DNA from: Berkiella sp050247135
GTDB taxonomy: Bacteria; Pseudomonadota; Gammaproteobacteria; Berkiellales; Berkiellaceae
Length of the DNA stretch: 64,000 nucleotides
Direction: 5' to 3'
NCBI GenBank assembly: GCA_050247135.1
Contig: JBFWUT010000011.1
Coordinates: 15,114 to 79,113 of the forward strand
Shown here: in pieces, positions 44,056 through 52,842 of the stretch
How the letters are laid out: each line of letters begins with the position of its first letter
Numbering within the stretch: the first letter of the stretch is position 1
The notes under the pieces: model-generated
Told to the model about the DNA's origin: nothing
The model's input: only the letters and a program-made list of their open reading frames with translations
The model's database searches: none
Program-made: the position numbers and the translations under genes

Positions 44056-44850
44056 TTAGGCTTCGCTGTGTATTGTAATGTTTGAGATCATACCGTCTTG
44101 CACCCACTGATAAAGATTTTGCGCTACAAAAGCAGCAATCTCATTTTCAGGGAGTAAGGAGAGTAGATTTTCACATAACTCACCAAACGGTTGCTGTGAA
44201 AGGATCCCCTGCAGCATGGTTTGTTGTGCTGTATTACATGAACGAAAGAAACTACGTTGATCTTTGCGCCAGAATAACCAGCAGACTGGAGTGGATTGTT
44301 TAATGGGATCGCGCAGAGGCTCTTCATTCTCAATTAACTGCCACATCTGAGGCGTATCGTAATTAAAGTAGCGGTGCGTGACAGCAGGGTGCAAATTAAA
44401 ACACAAATTGGGCCAATTCTCAGGAGCTATTTCCGCAAAATCAGCTGTTGTAGCAATGGGGCCATCACTGGCGTCGATGGTAAAGGCGACTGCCCATTCA
44501 AACTCTGCCATTTCCGCTAACACAGGAAAATCTTTGTAAGGGGCGCTATTACGTAAAAACTCACTAAAATGCCGACCAAAATAGCGTACTGAAAAATGTT
44601 CTGAAGGATATTGATCTACATAAGAGGTAAACGCAGGCTCAAAATGATCATCACCCATCATGGCATAGGTTTTAGGAAAATCGAGTTTGAGAATTTCACA
44701 CAAACGGATACGATAGGCATCATAATAAACTTTAAGACCTCTATCGGCACCAAACCTTTTTTCATCGGTAATAATTGGCCGAATAGCAGCCTTTTCACCT
44801 TTTAACAAATAGGTTTGAAAAGCATCTTGCAAATGGCTTAATTTCATCAT
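44056..44850 (-). CDS. bufC: DUF2063 / BufC-type partner of the DUF692 enzyme
   Basis: A 264-residue protein with the DUF2063 (HvfC/BufC) N-terminal domain: LSHLQDAFQTYLL at the start, then RLKVYYDAYRIRL-like sequence (GLKVYYDAYRIRLCEIL) and FPKTYAMMGDDHF. These proteins act as recognition partners of MNIO (DUF692) enzymes and deliver the precursor peptide. It begins directly after the bufB stop with no gap. Assignment is by domain pattern and operon order. Confidence 0.85.
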   Translation of the reverse strand: MMKLSHLQDAFQTYLLKGEKAAIRPIITDEKRFGADRGLKVYYDAYRIRLCEILKLDFPKTYAMMGDDHFEPAFTSYVDQYPSEHFSVRYFGRHFSEFLRNSAPYKDFPVLAEMAEFEWAVAFTIDASDGPIATTADFAEIAPENWPNLCFNLHPAVTHRYFNYDTPQMWQLIENEEPLRDPIKQSTPVCWLFWRKDQRSFFRSCNTAQQTMLQGILSQQPFGELCENLLSLLPENEIAAFVAQNLYQWVQDGMISNITIHSEA

Positions 44851-45711
44851 TTATGCACTTACTGGGGTTAAATCACGCGCAATGTGTTTTGCTTGCTCTA
44901 GTTCTAAAATCAACTCATTAAGCGGGGGTATGTGATCATCGCGTTCTATCATAGTGGGTATGAAGCCAAATCGATCGAGTGCACTAGCATAGAGTTTCCA
45001 GACGGGATCGATCACTAAAGCATCATGCGTATCTATAATATGATCGCCATTATTGGTATGCCCCGCTAAATGAATTTGTTTGGGGCGATTTAAAGGGATC
45101 CCATTTAAGTAATCCATGGGATCGAACTGATGATTGAACGCACTTACATAAATATTGTTAACGTCTAACAATAAATAGCAATCAGCCTGTTCTGTGACTT
45201 CACGTAGAAAATCCCATTCGCTCATAACGGAATTCGAATAAGTAAGATACGTTGAAGCATTCTCAATCAGCAATGGCTGTTCCAGAAAATCTTGCACTTG
45301 TTTGATACGCGAAACCATATGCTTGATACATTCTTCGGTGTACGGTAAGGGGAGTAAATCATGCATGTTTTTATTGTGCACGCCCGTCCAACAGACATGA
45401 TCAGAAATCCACTTAGCACCGGATCGATTCGCTAGCGCTTTAACCTTTTTCAGGTATTCCCAATCCAGCTCTTGTGTACTGCCAAGGGACATAGAGACCC
45501 CATGCATGACTAATGGATAATGTTCTTTAATTTGATCAAGGTAATAAAGAGGCTTTCCGCCAGGGACTAAATAATTTTCAGTTAAAATTTCAAACCAGTC
45601 GATAGAGGTCGGTTTGCTTTCAATGATATCAGTGTAATGATCGGTTCTAAGACCTAATCCAAAGCCTAAATTGGGAAAGTGATGATTTGATAATTTGGCA
45701 GAACTGCTCAT
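44851..45711 (-). CDS. bufB: DUF692 / MNIO enzyme of the bufferin operon
   Basis: A 286-residue TIM-barrel multinuclear non-heme iron oxidative enzyme that modifies cysteines in a peptide substrate. The family start NLGFGLGLRTDHY is present. Likely iron ligands sit in H70 (VMHGVSMSLG), D104/H105 (SDHVCW), E150/N151 (LIENAS), D183 (LLDVNNIYV), H214/H218 (IHLAGHT), D227/H229 (DTHD) and E256. ATG 45711 fits the family start better than the upstream TTG-type extension at 45753. It lies between the Cys-rich precursor and the DUF2063 partner, the standard bufferin order. Family function is established; the product here is inferred. Confidence 0.9.
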   Translation of the reverse strand: MSSSAKLSNHHFPNLGFGLGLRTDHYTDIIESKPTSIDWFEILTENYLVPGGKPLYYLDQIKEHYPLVMHGVSMSLGSTQELDWEYLKKVKALANRSGAKWISDHVCWTGVHNKNMHDLLPLPYTEECIKHMVSRIKQVQDFLEQPLLIENASTYLTYSNSVMSEWDFLREVTEQADCYLLLDVNNIYVSAFNHQFDPMDYLNGIPLNRPKQIHLAGHTNNGDHIIDTHDALVIDPVWKLYASALDRFGFIPTMIERDDHIPPLNELILELEQAKHIARDLTPVSA

Positions 45712-45792
45712 GTTAGAATTTTCACCGCAAAAAAAACTAAGGCAGAAAACCAATACATCCTAGGCTTCCTGCCATAGATATTAACTGAACGA

Positions 45793-46050
45793 TTAGTCTA
45801 CAACTGTACCGCCAGCGGTTGTGCACTCACCTTTGGTCATGTATGACCAGCCAGCAGCTTTGCAAGAGTTACGAGCTTTGCAAGAGTTGTCTGGGGTTGC
45901 GCATTCACTGGAGCCTTTGCATGCGTTGGAACCAGCGCATTTTACAAGGGCTTCATTGCAGTTGCTACCACACATGGTGGAACAACCAGTTGCGAATAAT
46001 GCTGCGGCAGCAGCGGCTAATGCGAGAGCTGTTTTGGACGTCCGTTTCAT
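45793..46050 (-). CDS. bufA: BufA2-type Cys-rich bufferin precursor
   Basis: An 85-residue precursor with an Ala-rich signal sequence (residues 1-22) ending in FATGC, which could also serve as a weak lipobox. It carries nine Cys (23, 27, 31, 38, 44, 50, 57, 63, 76). The NACKGSSEC and NSCKARNSCKAAGW motifs with a following EC..AGG are typical of the BufA2 group of periplasmic bufferins. Bufferins are copper-binding RiPPs whose cysteines are converted to heterocycles by the DUF692 enzyme. AGGAG lies 9 bases before the ATG. It is the first gene of the operon, and its upstream gap is shared with accA. Confidence 0.87.
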   Translation of the reverse strand: MKRTSKTALALAAAAAALFATGCSTMCGSNCNEALVKCAGSNACKGSSECATPDNSCKARNSCKAAGWSYMTKGECTTAGGTVVD

Positions 46051-46359
46051 TTAGAAACACTCCTAAATGTGAGTTTAAGTTAGTACTAACGCTGAATGCG
46101 AAGCTTGTTAAACACCCATAACAATGAACGAATAGCAAGTCATTGCTGCATTCATTAAATCAAATATGACAATATAACGACGTAATTACAAGGCTTTAGG
46201 GATTTTTTTTAAAATTCTTTAAAAAAAGTTAAAATTTATTGGTTGGCTTGCTGCCAGAGTGCTAAAATGCGCGCCTTAAGGGGCAGAAGAGATATTAGGC
46301 TTTATAAGAACTAATATCTTGATAATAGATACAGCCACAAAAAGGTCAGTCGTTATCTT
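46051..46359. promoter_or_regulatory. Divergent bufA / accA control region
   Basis: A 309-bp AT-rich gap between divergent operons. For accA, TTGGTT (46239-46244) and TAAAAT (46263-46268) with 18-bp spacing form a plausible sigma-70 promoter. The bufA side has no promoter I can place with confidence and no obvious palindromic copper-regulator site. No small gene is seen. Confidence 0.4.
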
Positions 46360-47310
46360 ATGAATCCTAATTACCTTGAATTTGAGCAACCTATAGCTGA
46401 GCTTGAAGCCAAAATTGAAGAGCTTAGGTTAGTTGGCTCAGATAGTGAGATTAATATCGGTGAAGAGATTGAGCGGCTTAAAGCTAAGAGCCGTGACTTA
46501 ACCGAATCCGTGTTCCGCAACTTAAGTGCTTGGCAAATAACCCAGCTGGCTCGTCATCCCTTACGTCCTTATTCACTGGATTATATCACACGCATTTTCA
46601 CCGAGTTTGAAGAATTGCATGGCGATCGAGCATTTGCCGATGATCAAGCCGTGGTGGGCGGGATTGCCCGCTTAGAAGACACCCCTGTTATGGTGATTGG
46701 TCAGCAAAAGGGTCGAGATACCAAAGAGAAATTGCGTCGTAATTTTGGCATGTTGCATCCTGAAGGTTACCGGAAAGCCAATCGGTTAATGGAATTAGCT
46801 GAAAAATTTTCACTACCCGTCATCACCTTAATTGACACTCCTGGTGCCTATCCAGGAATTGACGCAGAAGCTCGTGGTCAAAGCGAAGCGATTGCACGTA
46901 ACTTATTTGATATGGCAAAACTGAGATCTCCTATTGTTTCTGTTGTCATTGGCGAGGGGTGCTCAGGCGGGGCGCTTGGGATGGGCGTTGGTGATCGCGT
47001 TATCATGTTGCAGTACAGTTATTACGCCACCATTTCACCTGAAGGATGTGCCACTATTTTATTCAAGAGTGCTGAAAAAGCACCGGATGCAGCTGAAATT
47101 ATGGGGATCACTGCTGACAGATTACTGGCATTAGGCTTAATCGATGCCATCGTTCCTGAACCATTAGGAGGAGCGCATCGCGATATCGATAGAATGGCTA
47201 ATATTCTTAAAACCCATCTTGTTAATAACTTACATCTGGTTAAAAAAATCCCTAAAGACCGCCTAGTCGAGCAGCGATATAAACGCTGGATGTCGATGGG
47301 TGAAATTTAA
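46360..47310 (+). CDS. accA: Acetyl-CoA carboxylase carboxyltransferase alpha subunit
   Basis: Transfers the carboxyl group from biotin to acetyl-CoA in the first step of fatty acid synthesis. The 316 residues start YLEFEQPIAELEAKIEEL and contain HPLRPYSLDYI, GDRAFADD, the GRDTKEKLRRNFGM segment, and the oxyanion-hole region GEGCSGGALGMGVGD. In E. coli accA directly follows dnaE; here about 7 kb of accessory genes lie between. tilS starts 12 bp later. Confidence 0.97.
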   Translation: MNPNYLEFEQPIAELEAKIEELRLVGSDSEINIGEEIERLKAKSRDLTESVFRNLSAWQITQLARHPLRPYSLDYITRIFTEFEELHGDRAFADDQAVVGGIARLEDTPVMVIGQQKGRDTKEKLRRNFGMLHPEGYRKANRLMELAEKFSLPVITLIDTPGAYPGIDAEARGQSEAIARNLFDMAKLRSPIVSVVIGEGCSGGALGMGVGDRVIMLQYSYYATISPEGCATILFKSAEKAPDAAEIMGITADRLLALGLIDAIVPEPLGGAHRDIDRMANILKTHLVNNLHLVKKIPKDRLVEQRYKRWMSMGEI

Positions 47311-47322
47311 TACGGTCTTGCC

Positions 47323-48651
47323 ATGAGCCGTATACAGAACGTATTGACACAATGGCTAGCCAGTATTCAACGACCTCAAAGTGACTGTGAAATAATTGTT
47401 GCCTTCAGTGGTGGTCGTGACTCTCACGTTTTGTTACACGCCTTGTGTGCTTTAAAACCAAACTTTCCAACCTTGTCTGTGCGTGCAGTGCACATTAATC
47501 ATGGATTACAGGCTTTGGCGCCAGAATGGGCCTTACATTGTGAGCGCAAAGCAGCTGCTTTAGGTCTTCGCTGTGACACTTTCTGTCTACAACTCAATCC
47601 CTTTAAAGGGCAAAGTATTGAAGAAGCTGCACGTCAAGCACGCTATCTTGCTTTTGCAAAAATCCTTAAATCGCATCATTATTTGTTAACCGCGCATAGT
47701 GAAGATGATCAAGCAGAGACAGTATTACTGCAACTCATGCGGGGAGCGGGGCCACAAGGTATAAGTGCGATGCCTCAAAGCAAGCGACTAGGAGAAGGTT
47801 ATCATGTGAGACCTCTATTATCGGTGAGTCGACAGGAAATTGCTGAATATGCGCTAGCCCATCACCTTGACTGGGTAGAGGATCCATCTAATGAAAATCG
47901 ACGCTTTACTCGCAATTTTTTGCGTCATGAAGTGCTAAAGCCGATGCAATCTGCCTTTCCTTCAGTGACAACGTGTATCGCAAGAAGTGCTGCCCATGTG
48001 GCTGATATGCAGACACTACTGAAGGAATACCTTGCAACTGATCTGTTAGCCTGCCAAGACAATAAGGGCAGGTTGAAGCTTAATGTCCTAAACCATTTCA
48101 GTGTTCCAAGGCAAATGGCTGTTTTGAAAGGTTGGTTGCATGCCCAGCAAATTCGCAGTCCATCCACCCGCATACTTCGTACGATTTTGCAGCAGGCACT
48201 GACAGCAAAGCAGGATGCTAAAGTGAGTATTCGTTTTGGCAGTATCACTTTATTTCGTTACCGACAAACGCTCTACGTGCAAAAGCAAACGGAGGCTTGT
48301 TTTACTAATGAGTCCTTATTGTGGGATCTTAGCAAGCCGTTATCTTGGGGAGGTCATCGTTATCAGGCGCACCAGATCGCAGGACAGGGGCTACGTTTCT
48401 CCAATGAGCAACCAGCAGTTTTGACCGTCAAAAGACGCCAAGGAGGGGAGCGCTGCCGATTAGCCGGTGATAAGATGACTCGATCCTTAAAAAAAATCTT
48501 TCAGACCTGGCAGGTCCCCTTTTGGCAAAGGTCGATGATCCCGTTGTTTTATCAGGAAAATAAACTAGTTTGTATCGGAGAGACCTTAGTGTCAGAGGGA
48601 TGCCAAGCAGCCCAATCAGAGCAAGGCTGGGTTATTAAAATAGTTGAATGA
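47323..48651 (+). CDS. tilS: tRNA(Ile)-lysidine synthetase
   Basis: Converts the anticodon C34 of tRNA-Ile2 to lysidine so that it reads AUA. The ATP pyrophosphatase P-loop AFSGGRDSHVLLHAL has SGGRDS at residues 29-34 (family SGGxDS). HEDD-type substrate loop reads TAHSEDDQAET, and NENRRFTRNFLRHEVL follows. Substrate-binding and C-terminal domains complete 442 residues, close to E. coli (432). It follows accA as in E. coli. Confidence 0.96.
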   Translation: MSRIQNVLTQWLASIQRPQSDCEIIVAFSGGRDSHVLLHALCALKPNFPTLSVRAVHINHGLQALAPEWALHCERKAAALGLRCDTFCLQLNPFKGQSIEEAARQARYLAFAKILKSHHYLLTAHSEDDQAETVLLQLMRGAGPQGISAMPQSKRLGEGYHVRPLLSVSRQEIAEYALAHHLDWVEDPSNENRRFTRNFLRHEVLKPMQSAFPSVTTCIARSAAHVADMQTLLKEYLATDLLACQDNKGRLKLNVLNHFSVPRQMAVLKGWLHAQQIRSPSTRILRTILQQALTAKQDAKVSIRFGSITLFRYRQTLYVQKQTEACFTNESLLWDLSKPLSWGGHRYQAHQIAGQGLRFSNEQPAVLTVKRRQGGERCRLAGDKMTRSLKKIFQTWQVPFWQRSMIPLFYQENKLVCIGETLVSEGCQAAQSEQGWVIKIVE

Positions 48652-48772
48652 CAAAAGTTTGCCAACTTTGTTATAGCCTTGGTTATTAACTATAAACCTG
48701 CTAGAATACCCTCCCGTCTATAGGTCACGAATCACTGAAATTTTTCTTATCAACATTGTATGAAGGTTGCGC

Positions 48773-50434
48773 ATGACTCGCTTTATATTCGTTACTGGTG
48801 GCGTGGTTTCCTCCTTGGGGAAAGGTATTGCTGCTGCATCTTTAGCTTCCATTCTTGAGTCTCGAGGTTTATCGGTTACCCTCCTTAAACTTGATCCTTA
48901 CATCAATGTGGATCCTGGAACGATGAGTCCATTTCAGCACGGTGAAGTGTTTGTGACTCAAGACGGAGCAGAGACTGATTTAGATTTAGGTCACTATGAA
49001 CGCTTCATACGCAGAACCATGTCACGAAAGAGCAATGTGACCACGGGCAGCATCTATGCAGAAGTGATTCAAAAGGAACGTCGTGGCGATTACTTAGGGG
49101 CTACGGTTCAAGTGATTCCACATATCACCGATGAAATTAAATCACGGATTTTGAAAGCGGCTAATGGCGCTGATATTGTGATGGTGGAAATTGGTGGAAC
49201 AGTGGGTGACATTGAATCGTTACCCTTTTTAGAAGCAATTCGACAGTTACGAATCGAACAAGGCGCATCTAATTCGCTATTCATTCATTTAACACTGGTT
49301 CCTTATTTATCTGCCGCGGGTGAAATTAAAACCAAACCCACCCAGCATTCGGTTAAAGAGTTACGCTCGATAGGTATTCAACCAGATATTTTGATCTGTC
49401 GCTGTGAAAAAGAATTACCCCAATCTGAGCGGGCCAAAATTGCCCTTTTTACTAATGTTGAAGAAAAAGCGGTAATTACTTCTGTTGATTTGGCTTCAAT
49501 TTATGAAATACCCCAGTTGCTTCATCGTCAAAACTTAGATCAGATTGTTATTGAAAAGCTAGGGTTAACAGCACCCAAAATGGCTGACTTAAGTGACTGG
49601 GATGAAGTTGTTGAAAAATTGAACCATCCAAAATCAGAAGTCAAGGTGGGTTTGATTGGGAAGTATGTCAATCTGGTTGATGCTTACAAATCTCTGAATG
49701 AAGCTCTGATACACGCTGGTATTCATACCCTAACGCGAGTGAAAATTGTCTATATTGAATCAGAAGAATTAGAGCGTAAAGGTCTTAGCCTGCTAGACGG
49801 GTTAGATGCTATCTTGATCCCAGGTGGTTTTGGTAATCGTGGTATTGAAGGCAAAATAGCCGCGACTCAATATGCGAGAGAGAAACAGATCCCCTTCTTA
49901 GGAATTTGTTTAGGAATGCAAACGGCGATGATTGAATTTGCTCGTCATAAAGCCTCAATGCCTAATGCGAACAGTACTGAGTTTGATCAGAATACACCCT
50001 ATCCAGTGGTTGCGCTGATTACAGAATGGACAACACATGAGGGCAGTAAAGAATTTCGCAGTGAACAGTCTGATTTAGGCGGTACTATGCGTTTAGGCGC
50101 TCAAGCGTGTAAATTGGTTGAAGGCTCCAAGGCCGCTATGGCTTATGGTCAACCCGTCATTATCGAACGACATCGTCATCGTTATGAAGTGAATAATCAG
50201 TTAATTGCAGCTTTAGAAGACGCGGGATTAAAAGTCAGCGGTCGTTCCTCAGATAATTCATTGGTGGAAATGATTGAATTACCTGAGCATCCATGGTTTG
50301 TAGGTTGTCAGTTTCATCCTGAATTCACCTCAACACCTCGTAATGGGCATCCATTATTTATGAGTTTCATTCAAGCAGCAAATGCATATCATGCAAAAAA
50401 AAAAGCAAAGGTAGTTGAGGGGGCACAAGCGTGA
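48773..50434 (+). CDS. pyrG: CTP synthase
   Basis: Makes CTP from UTP and glutamine. ATG 48773 gives 553 residues beginning TRFIFVTGGVVSSLGKG; GAAGG lies about 7 bases upstream. The synthetase domain (1-265) includes LDPYINVDPGTMSPFQHGEV. The C-terminal glutaminase domain has the nucleophile Cys in FLGICLGMQ and the His-Glu pair in QFHPEF. Its end overlaps the kdsA start by 4 bp. Confidence 0.98.
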   Translation: MTRFIFVTGGVVSSLGKGIAAASLASILESRGLSVTLLKLDPYINVDPGTMSPFQHGEVFVTQDGAETDLDLGHYERFIRRTMSRKSNVTTGSIYAEVIQKERRGDYLGATVQVIPHITDEIKSRILKAANGADIVMVEIGGTVGDIESLPFLEAIRQLRIEQGASNSLFIHLTLVPYLSAAGEIKTKPTQHSVKELRSIGIQPDILICRCEKELPQSERAKIALFTNVEEKAVITSVDLASIYEIPQLLHRQNLDQIVIEKLGLTAPKMADLSDWDEVVEKLNHPKSEVKVGLIGKYVNLVDAYKSLNEALIHAGIHTLTRVKIVYIESEELERKGLSLLDGLDAILIPGGFGNRGIEGKIAATQYAREKQIPFLGICLGMQTAMIEFARHKASMPNANSTEFDQNTPYPVVALITEWTTHEGSKEFRSEQSDLGGTMRLGAQACKLVEGSKAAMAYGQPVIIERHRHRYEVNNQLIAALEDAGLKVSGRSSDNSLVEMIELPEHPWFVGCQFHPEFTSTPRNGHPLFMSFIQAANAYHAKKKAKVVEGAQA

Positions 50435-51252
50435 AGTTATGTCATTTTAATGTGGGGTTAGAGCAGCCCTTGTTTCTGATTGCCGGCCCTTGTGTGATTG
50501 AAAGCGAATCACTAGCGCTGGAAACTGCAGGTATGCTAAAAGAGATCACTGATAAACTGAAGATCCCTTTTATTTATAAGTCTTCATTTGACAAGGCGAA
50601 CCGTTCTTCACACCAGAGCTTTCGTGGGCTTGGAGTCAATGAAGGTTTAAAAATCCTTGAGATGGTCAAACAGACTGTCGGGGTACCTGTTTTAACGGAT
50701 GTTCATGAAGATACGCCCTTAGATGAAGTTGCCGCAGTGGTGGATGTGTTACAAACTCCCGCATTTTTATGCCGGCAAACTAATTTTATTCAAAATGTGG
50801 CTAAGACAATGCGACCCATCAATATTAAAAAGGGGCAATTCCTTGCTCCATGGGACATGCAACATGTCGTTGCTAAGGCTAAAGCTGTAGGTAATGAATC
50901 CATTATGGTGTGTGAGCGAGGAGCTAGTTTTGGCTACAATAATCTCGTTTCCGATATGCGCTCATTAGCAATCATGCGTCAAACACATTGTCCAGTCGTG
51001 TATGATGCAACACATTCTGTCCAATTACCCGGAGGTCAAGGTAGCTCATCTGGTGGGCAACGTGAATTTGTACCTACCTTGGCGCGTGCTGCGGTAGCGG
51101 CAGGCATTTCAGGTATCTTTATGGAAACGCATCCCGATCCCGACAAAGCGCTCAGTGATGGGCCGAATGCTTGGCCATTAGATCAAATGGAAGCGCTACT
51201 GCTCACGCTAAAAGAAATTGATGCTGCTGTTAAAAAACAGCCTTTATTATAA
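50431..51252 (+). CDS. kdsA: 3-deoxy-D-manno-octulosonate 8-phosphate synthase, metal-dependent type
   Basis: Condenses arabinose 5-phosphate with phosphoenolpyruvate for the LPS inner core. The 273 residues include SSFDKANRSS, FLCRQTNFIQ, NIKKGQFLAPWDM and THSVQLPGG. In the N-terminal IAGPCVIESE the Cys at residue 21 takes the position that is Asn in the metal-independent E. coli enzyme; METHPDPDKALSDG supplies further likely ligands. By family knowledge this points to the metal-dependent class, as in Aquifex. GTG start, 4-bp overlap with pyrG. Confidence 0.96.
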   Translation: MKLCHFNVGLEQPLFLIAGPCVIESESLALETAGMLKEITDKLKIPFIYKSSFDKANRSSHQSFRGLGVNEGLKILEMVKQTVGVPVLTDVHEDTPLDEVAAVVDVLQTPAFLCRQTNFIQNVAKTMRPINIKKGQFLAPWDMQHVVAKAKAVGNESIMVCERGASFGYNNLVSDMRSLAIMRQTHCPVVYDATHSVQLPGGQGSSSGGQREFVPTLARAAVAAGISGIFMETHPDPDKALSDGPNAWPLDQMEALLLTLKEIDAAVKKQPLL

Positions 51253-51271
51253 TATATAGGGTTTACGAAGT

Positions 51272-52561
51272 ATGCCAATCATTAAGCAAATCGCAGCCAG
51301 AGAAATTCTAGATTCACGAGGGTATCCTACTGTTGAAGTAGGAGTGTTACTTGGCACGGGACACTTTGGTAGAAGCTGTGTACCCAGTGGCGCTTCTACT
51401 GGCTCACGAGAAGCACTAGAACTACGTGATAAAGATGCAAGCCGCTATATGGGCAAAGGCGTCTTGAATGCAATTAATAATATTGAAGAGAAGATCTTTC
51501 CAGCATTAACAGATAAAGATGCTTTTGATCAAAAAGGCATTGATGAGACAATGATAAAATTAGATGGCACACCTAATAAAGAAAATTTAGGTGCTAATGC
51601 CATATTAGCTGTTTCATTAGCCTGTGCACACGCTGCAGCCAGTGCCAAAGGTTTTCCTTTATTCCATTATCTATCTGAGATGGGGCAGAATCCCATTTCT
51701 TTGCCTGTTCCCATGTTAAACATCTTAAACGGTGGAGCGCATGCTGATAATAGCGTGGACATTCAGGAATTTATGGTTCTGCCTTGCGGCGCACCCAGTT
51801 TTGATGAGGCCCTGCGCTATGGTGTTGAAATCTACCATAGTTTGAAAGCAGTATTAAAAGCCAAAGGTTTAAATACCAATGTTGGGGATGAGGGCGGCTT
51901 TGCGCCTGATTTACCTTCAAACGAAGCGGCTTTGGAAATGATTATGACCGCCATTCAAAAAGTGGGACTAGCGCCTGGCAAAGATGTGTATCTGGGATTA
52001 GATGTTGCCGCGAGTGAATTTTATAAAGATGGGCACTATCAACTTTCCTCTGAAAATAAATCGTTAACTTCACAACAATTTATCGATACGCTGGCATCCT
52101 GGGTAGATAAATATCCCATATTATCCATTGAAGATGCTTTAGATGAAAAGGATTGGGATGGTTGGGCGCAATTAACCTCACAGTTAGGCGCTCGTGTTCA
52201 GTTAGTGGGGGATGATCTCTTTGTCACTAATCCTAGTATTTTTAAAGAAGGAATCAATGCTAAATTAGCGAATGCTATTTTGATTAAAGTTAATCAAATA
52301 GGTACTTTAACGGAAACCTTAGAGGCCATGAAGATCGCTAAAGACGCTCATTACAATGCGATTGTTTCTCATCGCTCAGGTGAAACTGAAGATACCTTTA
52401 TTGCTGACTTAGCCGTTGGCTCGAATGCTGGGCAAATCAAAACGGGCGCTCCTTGCCGTAGTGATAGAACAGCCAAATATAACCAACTGCTGCGTATCGC
52501 CAAAGTAACAGGTGCCCCTTTTGTCGGTAAGTCTGTTTATGAGCGTTGGATTAAGCCATGA
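51272..52561 (+). CDS. eno: Enolase
   Basis: Converts 2-phosphoglycerate to phosphoenolpyruvate, one substrate of the KdsA reaction encoded just upstream. The 429 residues contain the signature ILIKVNQIGTLTET, magnesium ligands in GLDVAASEF, SIEDALDEKDW and GDDLFVTN, and SHRSGETEDT near the C-terminus. Length is normal. ftsB begins 4 bp before its end, as in many Gammaproteobacteria. Confidence 0.98.
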   Translation: MPIIKQIAAREILDSRGYPTVEVGVLLGTGHFGRSCVPSGASTGSREALELRDKDASRYMGKGVLNAINNIEEKIFPALTDKDAFDQKGIDETMIKLDGTPNKENLGANAILAVSLACAHAAASAKGFPLFHYLSEMGQNPISLPVPMLNILNGGAHADNSVDIQEFMVLPCGAPSFDEALRYGVEIYHSLKAVLKAKGLNTNVGDEGGFAPDLPSNEAALEMIMTAIQKVGLAPGKDVYLGLDVAASEFYKDGHYQLSSENKSLTSQQFIDTLASWVDKYPILSIEDALDEKDWDGWAQLTSQLGARVQLVGDDLFVTNPSIFKEGINAKLANAILIKVNQIGTLTETLEAMKIAKDAHYNAIVSHRSGETEDTFIADLAVGSNAGQIKTGAPCRSDRTAKYNQLLRIAKVTGAPFVGKSVYERWIKP

Positions 52562-52842
52562 AGTATTTTTTCGTTATCTTGGGCTTATTGTTACTGGTAC
52601 TACAATTTCGCCTATTCAAAGGTGACGGTTCTCTGGCGCAAGTGGGTCACTTGCGCTCTGAGATTAGTGCGCAACAAGAGAAAGTTGAAGCGCTAAAAGA
52701 ACGTAACCAGACCCTTGAAGCAGAAGTTCAAGATCTCAAAAATCGTTTAGGTGCCTTAGAAGAAAGAGCTCGCTCTGATCTGGGGATGATCCGCAAAAAT
52801 GAAACCTTTTACCAACATTCTTCTGCGAGTGAAGGTGCTTAA
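52558..52842 (+). CDS. ftsB: Cell division protein FtsB
   Basis: A 94-residue bitopic protein of the divisome FtsQBL subcomplex. One membrane helix (about residues 3-20, FFVILGLLLLVLQFRLF) is followed by GDGSLAQV, a coiled coil (about 28-70) and the C-terminal ERARSDLGMIRKNETFYQ block, which is the FtsQ-binding end. It overlaps eno by 4 bp and ispD by 1 bp, the standard neighbourhood. Confidence 0.95.
   Translation: MKYFFVILGLLLLVLQFRLFKGDGSLAQVGHLRSEISAQQEKVEALKERNQTLEAEVQDLKNRLGALEERARSDLGMIRKNETFYQHSSASEGA

Noticed and set aside
45819..46121. Plus-strand Cys-rich frame opposite the bufferin precursor
   Set aside because: It is the antisense of bufA; the minus-strand frame has signal peptide, ribosome site and operon context.
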